DNA of 64,000 nucleotides from positions 1 to 64,000 of the forward strand of contig NZ_JARZAJ010000026.1 in assembly GCF_029892105.1 (NCBI RefSeq), given 5' to 3'. Both the position numbers and the translations under genes were made by a program. Shown piece by piece: positions 15,923-25,179 of the stretch; position 1 is the first letter of the stretch; each line of letters opens with the position of its first letter. This stretch comes from Kitasatospora sp. GP82. GTDB lineage: Bacteria; Actinomycetota; Actinomycetes; Streptomycetales; Streptomycetaceae. A model generated the notes under the pieces. It saw only the letters and a list, made by a program, of their open reading frames with translations. It was not told the DNA's origin and searched no databases.

Positions 15923-17689
15923 GTGTGCAGCGACACCTCCGGCCGGGACAGCGCCAGGGCCCTCCTCGACGCAGCGGCTGCCTCCCTCTCGGCTGACGAC
16001 CCCGACGAGGTGTTGCGGAGTGTGCTGGACGGTACGCCGGCCGGTGTCGCGATCGTGGATGTGCAGCTGCGCTACTGCTACGTCAATCCCGCCCTCGCCC
16101 GGATGACCGGCGTACCGGCTGCCGACCTTGTCGGCCGGTGCGTAGGAGAGGAGCAGCCGGGCATCGGCAGCAGCACGGAGGTACTCCTGCAGGTCTTGCG
16201 TGACGGGCAGCCCCGGGAATCGACGACCGGCGGCCATCCCCTGGCCGGCTCCTCCCATGGAGGCTGCCAGTGGCACCGCGCCTACCACCGGCTGGAGGTC
16301 GACGACAGCGTGGTCGGCGTCGTCTGCATCGTGCTGGAGGCCGCCGACTCCCTGCAGGAGCAGCACGAGCTGGAGCAGGCTCATGTGCGCCTCGCGCTGC
16401 TCGACGACGCCGCCGGCCGGATCGGCACCACCCTCGACATCGACAACACCTGCGAGGAGCTGGCGGACTTCCTTGTCCCGTTGCTGGCGGACCTGGCGAC
16501 CGTCGAAGTCCTGCCGGCCGGTCCGGCGGAGGGCCACGGCCCGACGAGGACCCAGGCACTGCAGCTGCGCCGAACCGCGTGGGCCTGCGTGCCGGCACTG
16601 CGCAGCCGTGCGCAGGAGCTGGGACTGGCCGGTGAGTCCGTCGGATACCAGAAGGGCTCGGCCATCCAACGGTGCCTGGAGACAGGCCATCCGATCGTGC
16701 AGAATCTGCTCGCCGGCGACGAGTCGGGCCTTTCGCCGCCGGATGCGGAGGGCCTTGCAGCCCACCGGGCCGCGGGAATTCACTCGACCCTCGTGGTGCC
16801 CCTGGCCGCCCGGGGCCACGCCATCGGCACGGTGTCCCTGGCCCGGGCCGGGGACACCCCGGGGTTCACCGACGAGGACGTGGTGATCATCCAGGACCTC
16901 GTCGGCCGTGCCGCCATGAGTATCGACAACGCCCGCCGCTACACCCACTCGCAGAAGATCGCGCTGGAGCTGCAGCGAGCTCTGCTCGCCGAGCCGGGCA
17001 GCCCGCACCCCAACCTCGAGTTGGCCTCCCGCTACCTGCCGTCCGGCACCAGCGCCATGGTCGGCGGCGACTGGTTCGAGACGGTCCGGCTGGCATACGG
17101 ACGGACCCTGCTGGTCATGGGGGACGTGATGGGCCATGGCGTCGAGGCCGCGGTCGACATGAGCAGCTACCGCTCGATGCTCCGCTACGTGTCCGCAACC
17201 GACCTGCCACCCCACCGGATCCTGCGGCAGCTCGACGCCATGATCTCCGAGAACGAGTCGGGCCGGCCGGCCACCTGTCTTCTGGCCCTGGCCGATCCGG
17301 CCCGTGGCCGCTGCACCTACTCCAGCGCCGGTCACCTCCCGCCTGCCGTCTTCGCCGCGGACGGCGACACCGAACTCGTCGATGTCCCGACCGGACCACC
17401 CCTCGGCACCGGCTTCGGCGGATACGAACTGTTCACCGGGGCCTTCCGGCCCGGTCAGGTACTGCTCCTCTACACGGACGGCCTGGTGGAACGGCGCGGT
17501 GAGGACATCGACGCCTCCCTGGCCCGGCTCGCGGGACTGCGGTTGCCGGTGGCCGGCGACCTCGACGAACTGCTCGACGAGATCCTCGACGGCTTGATGC
17601 CCCAGGCCGCGGAGGACGACATCTCGCTCCTTGCCGCACGGGTCCGCCGCCGACCCGCCGATCGCGAGTCGGGTGAGCTGCCGGGGTGA
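15923..17689 (+). CDS. PAS-GAF-PP2C serine phosphatase (SpoIIE type)
   Basis: A 588-residue sensor phosphatase. A PAS domain (about residues 30-145; GVAIVDVQLRYCYVNPALAR) is followed by a GAF domain (about 175-355) and a PP2C/SpoIIE domain (about 360-580) with GGDWFE near 381, GDVMGHG near 398 and EDDISLLAARV near the end. I chose GTG 15923 because AGGAGG lies 7 bp upstream; the ATG at 15887 has no ribosome-binding site. It resembles the phosphatase at 8344 but has one PAS domain. Likely role: dephosphorylating an anti-sigma-factor antagonist. It is followed 163 bp later by the phosphate transporter, with no evidence of cotranscription. Confidence 0.92.
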   Translation: MCSDTSGRDSARALLDAAAASLSADDPDEVLRSVLDGTPAGVAIVDVQLRYCYVNPALARMTGVPAADLVGRCVGEEQPGIGSSTEVLLQVLRDGQPRESTTGGHPLAGSSHGGCQWHRAYHRLEVDDSVVGVVCIVLEAADSLQEQHELEQAHVRLALLDDAAGRIGTTLDIDNTCEELADFLVPLLADLATVEVLPAGPAEGHGPTRTQALQLRRTAWACVPALRSRAQELGLAGESVGYQKGSAIQRCLETGHPIVQNLLAGDESGLSPPDAEGLAAHRAAGIHSTLVVPLAARGHAIGTVSLARAGDTPGFTDEDVVIIQDLVGRAAMSIDNARRYTHSQKIALELQRALLAEPGSPHPNLELASRYLPSGTSAMVGGDWFETVRLAYGRTLLVMGDVMGHGVEAAVDMSSYRSMLRYVSATDLPPHRILRQLDAMISENESGRPATCLLALADPARGRCTYSSAGHLPPAVFAADGDTELVDVPTGPPLGTGFGGYELFTGAFRPGQVLLLYTDGLVERRGEDIDASLARLAGLRLPVAGDLDELLDEILDGLMPQAAEDDISLLAARVRRRPADRESGELPG

Positions 17690-17852
17690 TTGTCGGCTGC
17701 GTCCGTTTCCCGGACGGCGCGTCAAACCCGGCGCAGCCACGGAACGACCCGACGATGATGGCTGCGGCGGCCGACGACGGCCGCTACCCGCGCCTTGGGC
17801 GGGTCTCCACAACCCCGGAGCCGACCCTGCAATCAGCGAGAGAATGGATCCC

Positions 17853-19040
17853 ATGGCTCGCAAGGCGCTCACCGGGCTGGTCCTGGTCGTCGGGGTAGCG
17901 CTGCTCGCCACTGGCTGCGGCAGCACGAACGACGTCAGCAACAACCCTCCGGCCGGCAGCAGCTCCGGTTCCGGTACGTATTTCGGCACCCGGATCTGCG
18001 ACCGGGCCGACAACAGCAGGCCGGGCTACGCGGCGCCTTTCCCGGACCTGCCCGGTGGTGCCAGCACCCTCTCGGGGGCGGGGTCGACATTCATCGCGCC
18101 GATGATGTCGTACTGGACCAAGGCGTACAGCACGTCCTCGGGTGTGCAGGTCGCCTACCAGTCGATCGGATCGGGTGGCGGTGTAGCCCAGATCCTGGCC
18201 GGGACGGTGGACTTCGGTGCCAGCGACACCGGGATGAGCGTGGCCGACCAGGCCAAGGCCAAGGGCCCGATCCTGCAGCTGCCGCTGCTCCTGGGCGCGG
18301 TCGTGCCCGCTTACCACCTGTCCGGTGTGAGCTCGGGGCTGAAGTTCACCGGCGACGTCCTCGGGAAGATCTACGCCGGAAAGATCAGGATGTGGGACGA
18401 CCCGGCCCTGACCGCGTTGAACCCCCAGGTGAAGCTGCCGAAGGAGCCGATCGCGGTGGTGCACCGCTCCGACGGTTCCGGTACCACGAACATCTGGACG
18501 GACTACCTCACCAAGGCGTCCCCGACGTGGGTGAGCACGCTCGGCGGCCCGAGCGGGAGCACGGGCAAGACGGTGGCCTGGCCGACCGGCATCGGCGGCA
18601 AGGGCAACGAGGGAGTGTCCGGACAGGTCAACCAGACCGAAGGCGCGCTGGGTTACCTGGAGCTTCAGTATGCACTGGCACAGAACAGCACATACGGACA
18701 GGTACAGAACAAGGCAGGCAATTTCATCCAGCCCTGCGTCGCCACCGTCACCAGAGCGGTCAACGGTGTGACGTTCCCGCCGGACCTCAACACGTCGCTG
18801 ACCGACGGTACCGACCCCGAGGCCTACCCGATCTCGGGCACCACGTACGCACTGATCCACCAGAACCAGACGGACGCGGCCAAGGGAGCCGCCCTCGTGA
18901 ACTTCCTGGGCTGGGTGCTCTCCAAAGGCCAGGACTTCACCGCCGACCTGAACTACGCGCCACTCGGCACGGGCCTGCAGCAGCTGGCCGTCAACCAGCT
19001 GAAACAGGTGACCGTCAACGGCCGGCCCGCCATCCGGTAA
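17853..19040 (+). CDS. pstS: phosphate ABC transporter substrate-binding lipoprotein PstS
   Basis: A 395-residue lipoprotein that binds phosphate outside the membrane and delivers it to PstCAB. The signal peptide ends in an LLATGC lipobox; phosphate-binding loops are seen in SGAGSTFIAPMM, SIGSGGGVAQ, SDTGMS and HRSDGSGTTNIW. ATG 17844 is an alternative start three codons upstream. The upstream 163 bp show no clear PHO-box repeat (GTTCACC-like), unusual for a Streptomyces pst operon. A 16-bp-stem hairpin follows, probably raising pstS expression over the downstream genes. Confidence 0.95.
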   Translation: MARKALTGLVLVVGVALLATGCGSTNDVSNNPPAGSSSGSGTYFGTRICDRADNSRPGYAAPFPDLPGGASTLSGAGSTFIAPMMSYWTKAYSTSSGVQVAYQSIGSGGGVAQILAGTVDFGASDTGMSVADQAKAKGPILQLPLLLGAVVPAYHLSGVSSGLKFTGDVLGKIYAGKIRMWDDPALTALNPQVKLPKEPIAVVHRSDGSGTTNIWTDYLTKASPTWVSTLGGPSGSTGKTVAWPTGIGGKGNEGVSGQVNQTEGALGYLELQYALAQNSTYGQVQNKAGNFIQPCVATVTRAVNGVTFPPDLNTSLTDGTDPEAYPISGTTYALIHQNQTDAAKGAALVNFLGWVLSKGQDFTADLNYAPLGTGLQQLAVNQLKQVTVNGRPAIR

Positions 19041-19048
19041 CCACGGCC

Positions 19049-19087
19049 CGGTGGTGGGCAGCCACTCCCGGGCTGCCCACCACCGGA
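19049..19087. terminator. intercistronic hairpin between pstS and pstC
   Basis: CCGGTGGTGGGCAGCC (19049-19064) pairs exactly with 19072-19087 across a 7-nt loop. Located 9 bp after pstS, it probably acts as an attenuator or 3'-end stabiliser giving excess binding protein. Confidence 0.75.
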
Positions 19088-19110
19088 TCCGACGGACCCC
19101 AGGGAGAGAG

Positions 19111-20106
19111 ATGACCCGCCTCGCTGACACCTGCGCCCCACCGCGGCGGATGCGCGCCCGGTGGCCGGGCGGCGACACCGCCTTCCGGGTCGCTGTCACA
19201 GCCGCGTCGGCCTTCGTGATCGTCGTGTTGGTGGCCACTGCCGTTTTCCTGCTCCGGCAGGCATGGCCCGCGCTGCGCCATTACGGGGTTCTCAGCTTCC
19301 TCGGTTCCGACCGGTGGGCACCGTCCGAGGCCACCGCCTCCTCGGCGCACCCGAACCCCTACGGCATCGCGCAGTTCGTCTACGGATCCGCAGTCACCTC
19401 GCTGATCGCCATGGCGCTGGCGGTGCCGGTGGCGGTCGCCGTATCGCTCTACCTGACCGAGATCGCGCCGAGCTGGCTGCGCAAGCCGCTGTCGGGCCTG
19501 ATCGACCTCCTGGCCGCGATTCCCTCGGTGGTCTACGGGTTCTGGGGCATCTTCGCCCTCATCCCGGCCATCCGCCCGGCCGGAACCCGGCTGTCGCAGA
19601 CGCTCGGTTCCACGCCGGTACTCGGGCCCGTCCTCGCCGGTCCCTTCTTCGGTGTCTCCTACGCGGCAGCCGGGATCGTCCTGGCAATCATGGTCCTGCC
19701 GATCATCACGGCGATCTGCCGCGAAGTCTTCGCCACCGTCCCCACCACCGACAAGGAATCCGCTCTGGCGCTCGGCGCGACGCGGTGGGAAATACTGCGG
19801 ATGGCCGTCCTTCCCCGCTCGCGCTCCGGTATTGCCGGTGCCGCGGTCCTCGGCCTGGGCCGGGCCCTGGGAGAGACCATCGCGGTCACCATGGTGATCG
19901 GCAACAGCGTCCTTTCGATCACCACGAGCGTGCTCGGTCCAGGAGCCACGATGCCCTCGGTGATCGCCAACGAGTTCACCGAGTCCACCGAGCCCTTCCA
20001 CCTCCAGTCCCTGATGGTGGTCGCGGCCTGGCTGCTGCTCATCACCCTGAGCGTCAACGTCGTCGGAAGACTCGTCGTACGGCGCAGCGGAGAGGAGAGC
20101 GCATAG
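19111..20106 (+). CDS. pstC: phosphate ABC transporter permease PstC
   Basis: A 331-residue membrane permease with about six transmembrane helices. After the long first helix (AFVIVVLVATAVFLLRQAW) comes a periplasmic-side loop and the transporter core. The ATP-binding-protein contact loop reads EVFATVPTTDKESALALGAT. AGGGAGAGAG precedes the ATG. Its stop codon is followed immediately by the pstA start, so the two permease subunits are translated in sequence. Confidence 0.94.
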   Translation: MTRLADTCAPPRRMRARWPGGDTAFRVAVTAASAFVIVVLVATAVFLLRQAWPALRHYGVLSFLGSDRWAPSEATASSAHPNPYGIAQFVYGSAVTSLIAMALAVPVAVAVSLYLTEIAPSWLRKPLSGLIDLLAAIPSVVYGFWGIFALIPAIRPAGTRLSQTLGSTPVLGPVLAGPFFGVSYAAAGIVLAIMVLPIITAICREVFATVPTTDKESALALGATRWEILRMAVLPRSRSGIAGAAVLGLGRALGETIAVTMVIGNSVLSITTSVLGPGATMPSVIANEFTESTEPFHLQSLMVVAAWLLLITLSVNVVGRLVVRRSGEESA

Positions 20107-20985
20107 ATGGCAGCCGGTCCGTCCACCCTCCCAGGCCGCCGCAGTGCGCGGCGCGGCCTGGCCGTCAACGCCGCGGTGACCGCTGTGCTGGCACTCGCCG
20201 CAGTCGCCGCAGTCGCCCTGCTGCTGTGGGTTCTGGCCTACGTGGCCGGCCAAGGGCTGAGGTACCTCGGTCCGACCTTCCTCACCCGGACGCCGCCGGG
20301 TGATCCCGCACAGGCCGGCGGCGGATTCGTGAACGGCATCATCGGCTCCGTGATCATCGTGGGCATCGCCACCGCCCTGTCGGCGCCGATCGGCATCGCG
20401 GCCGCCGTCCACCTGGCCGAGTACGGCGGCCGCCTGGCCAGGGCGGCGGGCTTTCTCACCGACGTGCTCATCGGATTGCCGTCCATTGTCACCGGGGCGT
20501 TCGTGTACGCGCTGTGGGTGGTCAACTTCGGCTTCTCGGGACTGGCCGGGGCAGCGGCACTCTTCCTGGTCATGCTTCCGCTCGTCATCCGCGCCACCGC
20601 CGAGGTGCTGCGCCTGGTTCCGGACGACCTGCGTGAAGCCAGCCTGGCGCTCGGGGCCAGTCACGCCCGCACCATCGTCTCGATCGTGCTGCCCACCGCC
20701 CGCTCCGGCATCACCACCGGCGTCCTGCTCGCGGTCGCCCGCGCGGTGGGCGAGACCGCACCGCTGCTGCTGACAGCCTTGGGCAACGATCTGTTCGTCG
20801 AGACCAACCCGACCCACCGGATGTCCACCCTCTCGCTGCAGATCTTCAACAACGCCGTCACCGGCTTCCGCACCGCCCAGGCCCGTGCCTGGGCGGGCAC
20901 ACTCACCCTCGTCCTCATCGTGCTGGCGTTCAGCTTCGGTGCGCGTCTCCTCGGGCGCCGCGGCATCGCCCACAGCGCGCGATGA
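20107..20985 (+). CDS. pstA: phosphate ABC transporter permease PstA
   Basis: A 292-residue membrane permease pairing with PstC. It has about six transmembrane segments (AAVTAVLALAAVAAVALLLW first) and the EAA-like coupling loop LRLVPDDLREASLALGAS. The ATG directly abuts the pstC stop. Gene order S-C-A-B is the usual one; no phoU follows. Confidence 0.94.
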   Translation: MAAGPSTLPGRRSARRGLAVNAAVTAVLALAAVAAVALLLWVLAYVAGQGLRYLGPTFLTRTPPGDPAQAGGGFVNGIIGSVIIVGIATALSAPIGIAAAVHLAEYGGRLARAAGFLTDVLIGLPSIVTGAFVYALWVVNFGFSGLAGAAALFLVMLPLVIRATAEVLRLVPDDLREASLALGASHARTIVSIVLPTARSGITTGVLLAVARAVGETAPLLLTALGNDLFVETNPTHRMSTLSLQIFNNAVTGFRTAQARAWAGTLTLVLIVLAFSFGARLLGRRGIAHSAR

Positions 20986-21042
20986 AGCGGGGCTCCGAAC
21001 CTCGGAACCGCCCCCGGCCGCCCGCTCGCGAAGGAGCCCGCA

Positions 21043-21876
21043 GTGGCACCCCCGACCTCACCCACCGGCCCGTCCACCGACCCGTCCACCTGCCCGGCGG
21101 CCGCGGCCCGCATCGAGGTGGTCGACCTCACCGCCTCCTACCACGGCCGTCCCGCAGTGGCGGGCGTGAATCTGAAGATCGAACCGCGCCAGGTGACAGC
21201 CCTGATCGGCCCTTCAGGCAGCGGTAAATCCACCCTGCTGCGCTGCATGAACAGCATGCACCTCACTGTCCCGGGCGCCGGCGTGACCGGCAGCGTGCTG
21301 CTGGACGACGTCGACATCTACACGGCGAAGATCAGCCCGGTCGAGATCCGCCAACGGGTCGGCATGGTCTTCCAACGACCGACGCCCTTCCCCACCATGT
21401 CGATCCGCGACAACGTCCTGGCCGGTCTGCATCTGGGCCGGCGCCTCGGCCGGGGCTCCCACGACGACCTCGTCGAACAGGCCCTCGTCAGGGCAGGGCT
21501 CTGGCACGAGGTCAAGGACCGGCTCAAGGCACCGGGCGGACGCCTGTCAGGCGGCCAACAGCAACGCCTGTGCATCGCCCGGGCCTTGGCGGTGGAGCCG
21601 GAGATCCTGCTCATGGACGAACCCTGCTCAGCCCTGGACCCGAGCGCCACCCTGACCGTCGAAGACCTGATCAAGGAGATCAAACAGACCTATACCGTCG
21701 TCATCGTCACCCACAACCTCCAGCAGGCAGCGCGGGTAGCGGACACCACCGCCTTCCTGACCGTACCGGCCGCAGGCGAGCCCGGACGACTGGTCGAAGT
21801 CGGCCCGACCGAGCGCATCTTCAGCACCCCGCGACAACAGGCCACCGAGGACTACATCACCGGGAAGGCCGGGTGA
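21043..21876 (+). CDS. pstB: phosphate ABC transporter ATP-binding protein PstB
   Basis: A 277-residue ATPase energising PstCA. Walker A is GPSGSGKST, the signature is RLSGGQQQR, Walker B is ILLMDEPCSALD and the switch His is in VIVTHN. Start GTG 21043 follows AAGGAG. About 25 residues of Pro/Thr-rich sequence precede the ATPase fold. The gene ends convergently with the methyltransferase of the polyketide operon. Confidence 0.95.
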   Translation: MAPPTSPTGPSTDPSTCPAAAARIEVVDLTASYHGRPAVAGVNLKIEPRQVTALIGPSGSGKSTLLRCMNSMHLTVPGAGVTGSVLLDDVDIYTAKISPVEIRQRVGMVFQRPTPFPTMSIRDNVLAGLHLGRRLGRGSHDDLVEQALVRAGLWHEVKDRLKAPGGRLSGGQQQRLCIARALAVEPEILLMDEPCSALDPSATLTVEDLIKEIKQTYTVVIVTHNLQQAARVADTTAFLTVPAAGEPGRLVEVGPTERIFSTPRQQATEDYITGKAG

Positions 21877-21943
21877 CGACCGGAGATCACACCTCCGCAC
21901 GATCCGTGCCGCATACCGCGGACGCCTCCAGCCGCGGCCGGAC

Positions 21944-21962
21944 TCCGACCATCACGGTCGGA
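21944..21962. terminator. bidirectional hairpin between pstB and the polyketide operon
   Basis: TCCGACC (21944-21950) and GGTCGGA (21956-21962) form a 7-bp stem with a 5-nt loop in the 144-bp gap between the two converging operons. Confidence 0.4.
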
Positions 21963-22020
21963 CCTCTTCCATCTCCTCGGGCGCCAGAGCCGAGAAGTCG
22001 TCGGAAGCCTCCGGGGGCGA

Positions 22021-23145
22021 TCACTTGGGGCATTCGGCGGAGCCCTGCGGGCCGTCGCGGCGCGCGAGCAGACGGTAGGCGTTGGACAGTCCGGCGCGGT
22101 CGGCGAAGCGGGCGACCAGGTGGTCGAGCAAGGTCGCGAGCAGCAGCGCCGGAGCGCCGGCCAGGAAGAGTGCGCCGCGCAGCGCACGCGGCAGTCGCCC
22201 CGGTGGCGCCCCCGGGAGCCAGGGGGCGTCCTCGCGCGGTGCGACCGCGTCCAGCAGCAGCCAGCAGCCGGCCAGCAGGTCCACCGGGTCGTGCGGCTCG
22301 CCGTGCTGCTCCAGCAGTACGGTGAAGCCGAGTTCGCCCAGTCGGTGGCGCAGGTTGGGCGCCGGCACCAGGTTCAGGTGCTGCGGCTGCAGCCAGGGCA
22401 GCCACCACCGGCCCAGCAGGCGGGCATAGCGGCATTGCGGATCGGGGACCTCGATCAGCAGGAGCCCGCCGGGGCGCAGCGCTTCCCGGGCGGCCGTCAG
22501 CTCCCTTGCCGGGTCGGCGCTGTGCTCCAGGCAGTGGAACATGCTCACCACGTCGTACTGCCCGGCCAGCCCGGGAGCCAGTTCGGGGAGCGAGCCGCGG
22601 AAGCCGCGGGCCAGTCGGCCGTGGCGCTCGGCCAGTTCCACGCCCTCGCTGAGGTCCAGTCCGTCGAAGGAGGTGAGCGGGAACACCTCGCGGGCGGTCT
22701 CGCAGAAGTGTCCGTGCCCCGTGCCGACATCCAGCCAGCTTCTCGGTGCTGCGTCGAACGGGAGCACCGAGCGGGCGCGGCTGCGGTAGGCCCCGGCACG
22801 GGTGCCGAACACGCTGCCGAGCCGCTGCTCGCCCAGACCGTCGTAGAAGTCGCGGTAGTAGAACTCCAGGCCCGGGCCGGTCAGTCGGGGGTTCTGGAAG
22901 ACGTGCCCGCAGTCCTGGCACTCGTCCAGCACGAACCGTCCCGGCTTGTGCTGCAGCAGGTCGGTGGTGCGTAGCCGTACCCGCAGCCGGGTGGAGCCGC
23001 ACCAGGGGCAGTCGGTGCGGCGCGGTTCGAAGAACCGGTCCGTCCCGTCGGCGAGTTCGGCCCGGTAGGCGGGGCGGAGGGCGGCCACCCGCCGGGCTCG
23101 GGCCGCCGCATTGCCGATGGTGGGGCCTGCGTCCCTGGTGGTCAT
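22021..23145 (-). CDS. class I SAM-dependent methyltransferase with N-terminal Cys cluster
   Basis: A 374-residue protein, last of the six-gene operon, with its ATG overlapping the glycosyltransferase stop (ATGA). Residues about 40-80 carry two CxxC-like pairs (DCPWCGS and ECQDCGHVF), probably a zinc site. A Rossmann methyltransferase domain follows: SWLDVGTGHGHF (motif I), FDGLDLSEG, and FHCLEHSADP near the active site. A hydrophobic helix near residues 320-345 may touch the membrane. The Cys-cluster plus methyltransferase layout occurs in sugar and polyketide tailoring enzymes. It may methylate the sugar added by the neighbouring glycosyltransferase, or the acyl chain. Confidence 0.87.
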   Translation of the reverse strand: MTTRDAGPTIGNAAARARRVAALRPAYRAELADGTDRFFEPRRTDCPWCGSTRLRVRLRTTDLLQHKPGRFVLDECQDCGHVFQNPRLTGPGLEFYYRDFYDGLGEQRLGSVFGTRAGAYRSRARSVLPFDAAPRSWLDVGTGHGHFCETAREVFPLTSFDGLDLSEGVELAERHGRLARGFRGSLPELAPGLAGQYDVVSMFHCLEHSADPARELTAAREALRPGGLLLIEVPDPQCRYARLLGRWWLPWLQPQHLNLVPAPNLRHRLGELGFTVLLEQHGEPHDPVDLLAGCWLLLDAVAPREDAPWLPGAPPGRLPRALRGALFLAGAPALLLATLLDHLVARFADRAGLSNAYRLLARRDGPQGSAECPK

Positions 23146-24350
23146 CGGTGCTCCCTGTCCGTCGGCTGCGGGTCCGGGCCGAGCATGTGCTCAAGGTGGG
23201 TGGCGGCGGCGGCCGCGCCGCCCGCGGCCTGGAAGGAGGCGCCGATGCGCCGTGCCGCGGCCCGGTGGGCGGGATCGTCGAGGACCGCGTCCACGGCCCG
23301 GCCGAGCCTGGCCGCGCTGGTCCGGCCGAACCGCACCCGGACACCGGCGCCGGACGCCGCCACGTGGCCGGCCACCACCGGCTGGTCGTCGCGGATGGGG
23401 GCGACCACCAACGGCACGCCGTGCCACAGGGCTTCGCAGACGGTGTTGTGACCGGCGTGGCAGACCACGGCGGCGGTGCGCGCCAGCAGGTGCAGCTGTG
23501 GTACTGAGCGGAGCACCAGGATGTCGGGGTCGGGTGCGGGGGCGCCAAGCAGGCCGCCCGGGTCGACGATCACCGCCTGCAGCCGTGCGGCGCGGGCTCG
23601 CAGTGCATCCCGGCAGGCCGTCAGGAACTCCCTGCCTGCGTCGGTATTGGCCGTCCCCAGGGTGACCAGTACCGTCGCGCGGTTCGGGTCCAGCCACTCC
23701 CAGGGGAACGACGCGGTGGTGGGACGCGCCGTGATCGACGGACCGACGAAGCGGACCGGGCCTTGCGGTGCGGCGATGGGCCCGGTCAGTTCCGGGGTGG
23801 TGAAAGCGAGCGTCAGGTGCGGGGAGAAGCGCGGGTCGGCCGTCTCCGCCGGGTCTCCCAGGCGTCTGCGAAGACTGGCGAGGAGGCCGCAGATCCAGGC
23901 GTCCACCAGCGGCATGCCGTCCAGCGCGCCGGTGAACTCCGCCGAGGTCGTCGCCGACGTGACCCACGGCAGGCCCAGCCGCTCGGCGACCAGCGCGCCC
24001 GCGACCGCCTGCTGGTCCACCACGAGGACGTCGGGGGCGAACCGTGCCACCGCCGCCGCCACGCCGGAGGCCATCGCCTCGGCGAGCGGGACCAGGAAGT
24101 CCTCCCACAGAAACCTCAGCGCCGCCGGGCCGCGCAGTTCCGGCGGCCGCTCGACCGTGCCGCCCGGGGCCGCCCCGGCCGGCACGGCGCAGGGGAAGAC
24201 CTCGGCGTCCGGGCCAGCCAGGAGGCCGACCAGCTCCGGCAGTCCCGCCCAGGCCGTCGGATGCCCACGGGCGGCCAGCTCGCCCGCCACGCCCACGGCC
24301 GGGTTCACATGCCCGACCAGCGGCGGGACGACGAAGAGGAACCGGGTCAC
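23142..24350 (-). CDS. GT1-family glycosyltransferase (GT-B, macrolide/UGT type)
   Basis: A 402-residue GT-B glycosyltransferase starting at GTG 24350, which overlaps the hydrolase stop. The N-terminal acceptor domain begins TRFLFVVPPLVGHVNPAVGV, with the conserved GHVNP. The C-terminal donor domain has LLARTAAVVCHAGHNTVCEA and HGVPLVVAPIRDDQP, the nucleotide-sugar signature of the UDP-glucuronosyltransferase-like/MGT family. It likely transfers a sugar from an NDP-sugar onto the polyketide or lipid made by the operon. No sugar-biosynthesis genes are nearby, so a housekeeping sugar such as glucose or glucuronic acid is plausible. Confidence 0.92.
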   Translation of the reverse strand: MTRFLFVVPPLVGHVNPAVGVAGELAARGHPTAWAGLPELVGLLAGPDAEVFPCAVPAGAAPGGTVERPPELRGPAALRFLWEDFLVPLAEAMASGVAAAVARFAPDVLVVDQQAVAGALVAERLGLPWVTSATTSAEFTGALDGMPLVDAWICGLLASLRRRLGDPAETADPRFSPHLTLAFTTPELTGPIAAPQGPVRFVGPSITARPTTASFPWEWLDPNRATVLVTLGTANTDAGREFLTACRDALRARAARLQAVIVDPGGLLGAPAPDPDILVLRSVPQLHLLARTAAVVCHAGHNTVCEALWHGVPLVVAPIRDDQPVVAGHVAASGAGVRVRFGRTSAARLGRAVDAVLDDPAHRAAARRIGASFQAAGGAAAAATHLEHMLGPDPQPTDREHR

Positions 24351-25177
24351 CGGACGCTCCCCTCACGTCGCGCGGCCGGGCCGCGCAGCTCGGTGCCGTG
24401 CTCGCGCAGCCAGGACAGAGCGAGTTCGCGCACGGTGTCCGGGGCTTCGATCAGTACGGAGTGCTCCCGCCCGGGGACGAAGGTGCTCCGGCAGTCGGGC
24501 AGCAGCTCGTCCAGCCAGGCGGCCTGGTCGGCCAGGTCCGACTCACTGCCGTAGACGGCCAGGACCGGGCAGCGGATCGTGCGCAGCTCCGCCTCACTGG
24601 GGAGCCGGCTGGCCGGGATGTCCCGGGCCAGCGAGGTGGTGGCCAGCAGCCGGCCGGCCGAGCGGGCCAGCCGGGCGGTGTGCGCGCCGCGCTTCGCTGC
24701 GACCCAGGCCAGCGTGGACCGCTTGACCAGCTCGGTCTCGGCCTGCCGCAGGATGCCGTCCAGTTTGGCGGCCCAGGCCCCGGAGGCCGGTTCGGACTCG
24801 ATGACCAGGATGCTCCTGACCTGCGCCGGGCGCCGGGCGGCGAGACCGAACGCCACGGTGCCACCGAAGGAGTTGCCCACCAGGTGGACGGGACCGGTCA
24901 TCTCCAGCCGGTCCAGCAGGACCCCCGCGTCGTCGACGAACTGCTCCAGCCGGTAACCGGTCGGCGGCCGACCGCTGCGGCCGTGGCCGCGCTGGTCGTA
25001 CATCAGGACCTCCACCCCGGAGGCGGCGAGGGCGGGGGCAAGGGTGAAGTAGAAGCTGGCGAGGCTGTCGGTGAGCAGCCCGTGCAGCAGTACGGCCGTG
25101 GCGGCGGCCGGGCCGCCGTCCTGCGGGCCGAGCCGCTGTACGTGGAAGGGGAGCCCGTCGAGTTCGAGGAGGGCCAT
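24347..25177 (-). CDS. alpha/beta fold hydrolase (possible chain-release enzyme)
   Basis: A 276-residue alpha/beta hydrolase. The nucleophile elbow is GNSFGG (about residues 91-96), the acid lies in YGSESDLADQ and the His in GREHSVLIEAP. Its ATG is two bases past the ACP stop and its own stop overlaps the glycosyltransferase start. In this setting it may hydrolyse or transfer the acyl chain from the carrier protein, since neither synthase has a thioesterase domain. A role unrelated to release cannot be excluded. Confidence 0.87.
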   Translation of the reverse strand: MALLELDGLPFHVQRLGPQDGGPAAATAVLLHGLLTDSLASFYFTLAPALAASGVEVLMYDQRGHGRSGRPPTGYRLEQFVDDAGVLLDRLEMTGPVHLVGNSFGGTVAFGLAARRPAQVRSILVIESEPASGAWAAKLDGILRQAETELVKRSTLAWVAAKRGAHTARLARSAGRLLATTSLARDIPASRLPSEAELRTIRCPVLAVYGSESDLADQAAWLDELLPDCRSTFVPGREHSVLIEAPDTVRELALSWLREHGTELRGPAARREGSVR

Positions 25178-25179
25178 GG

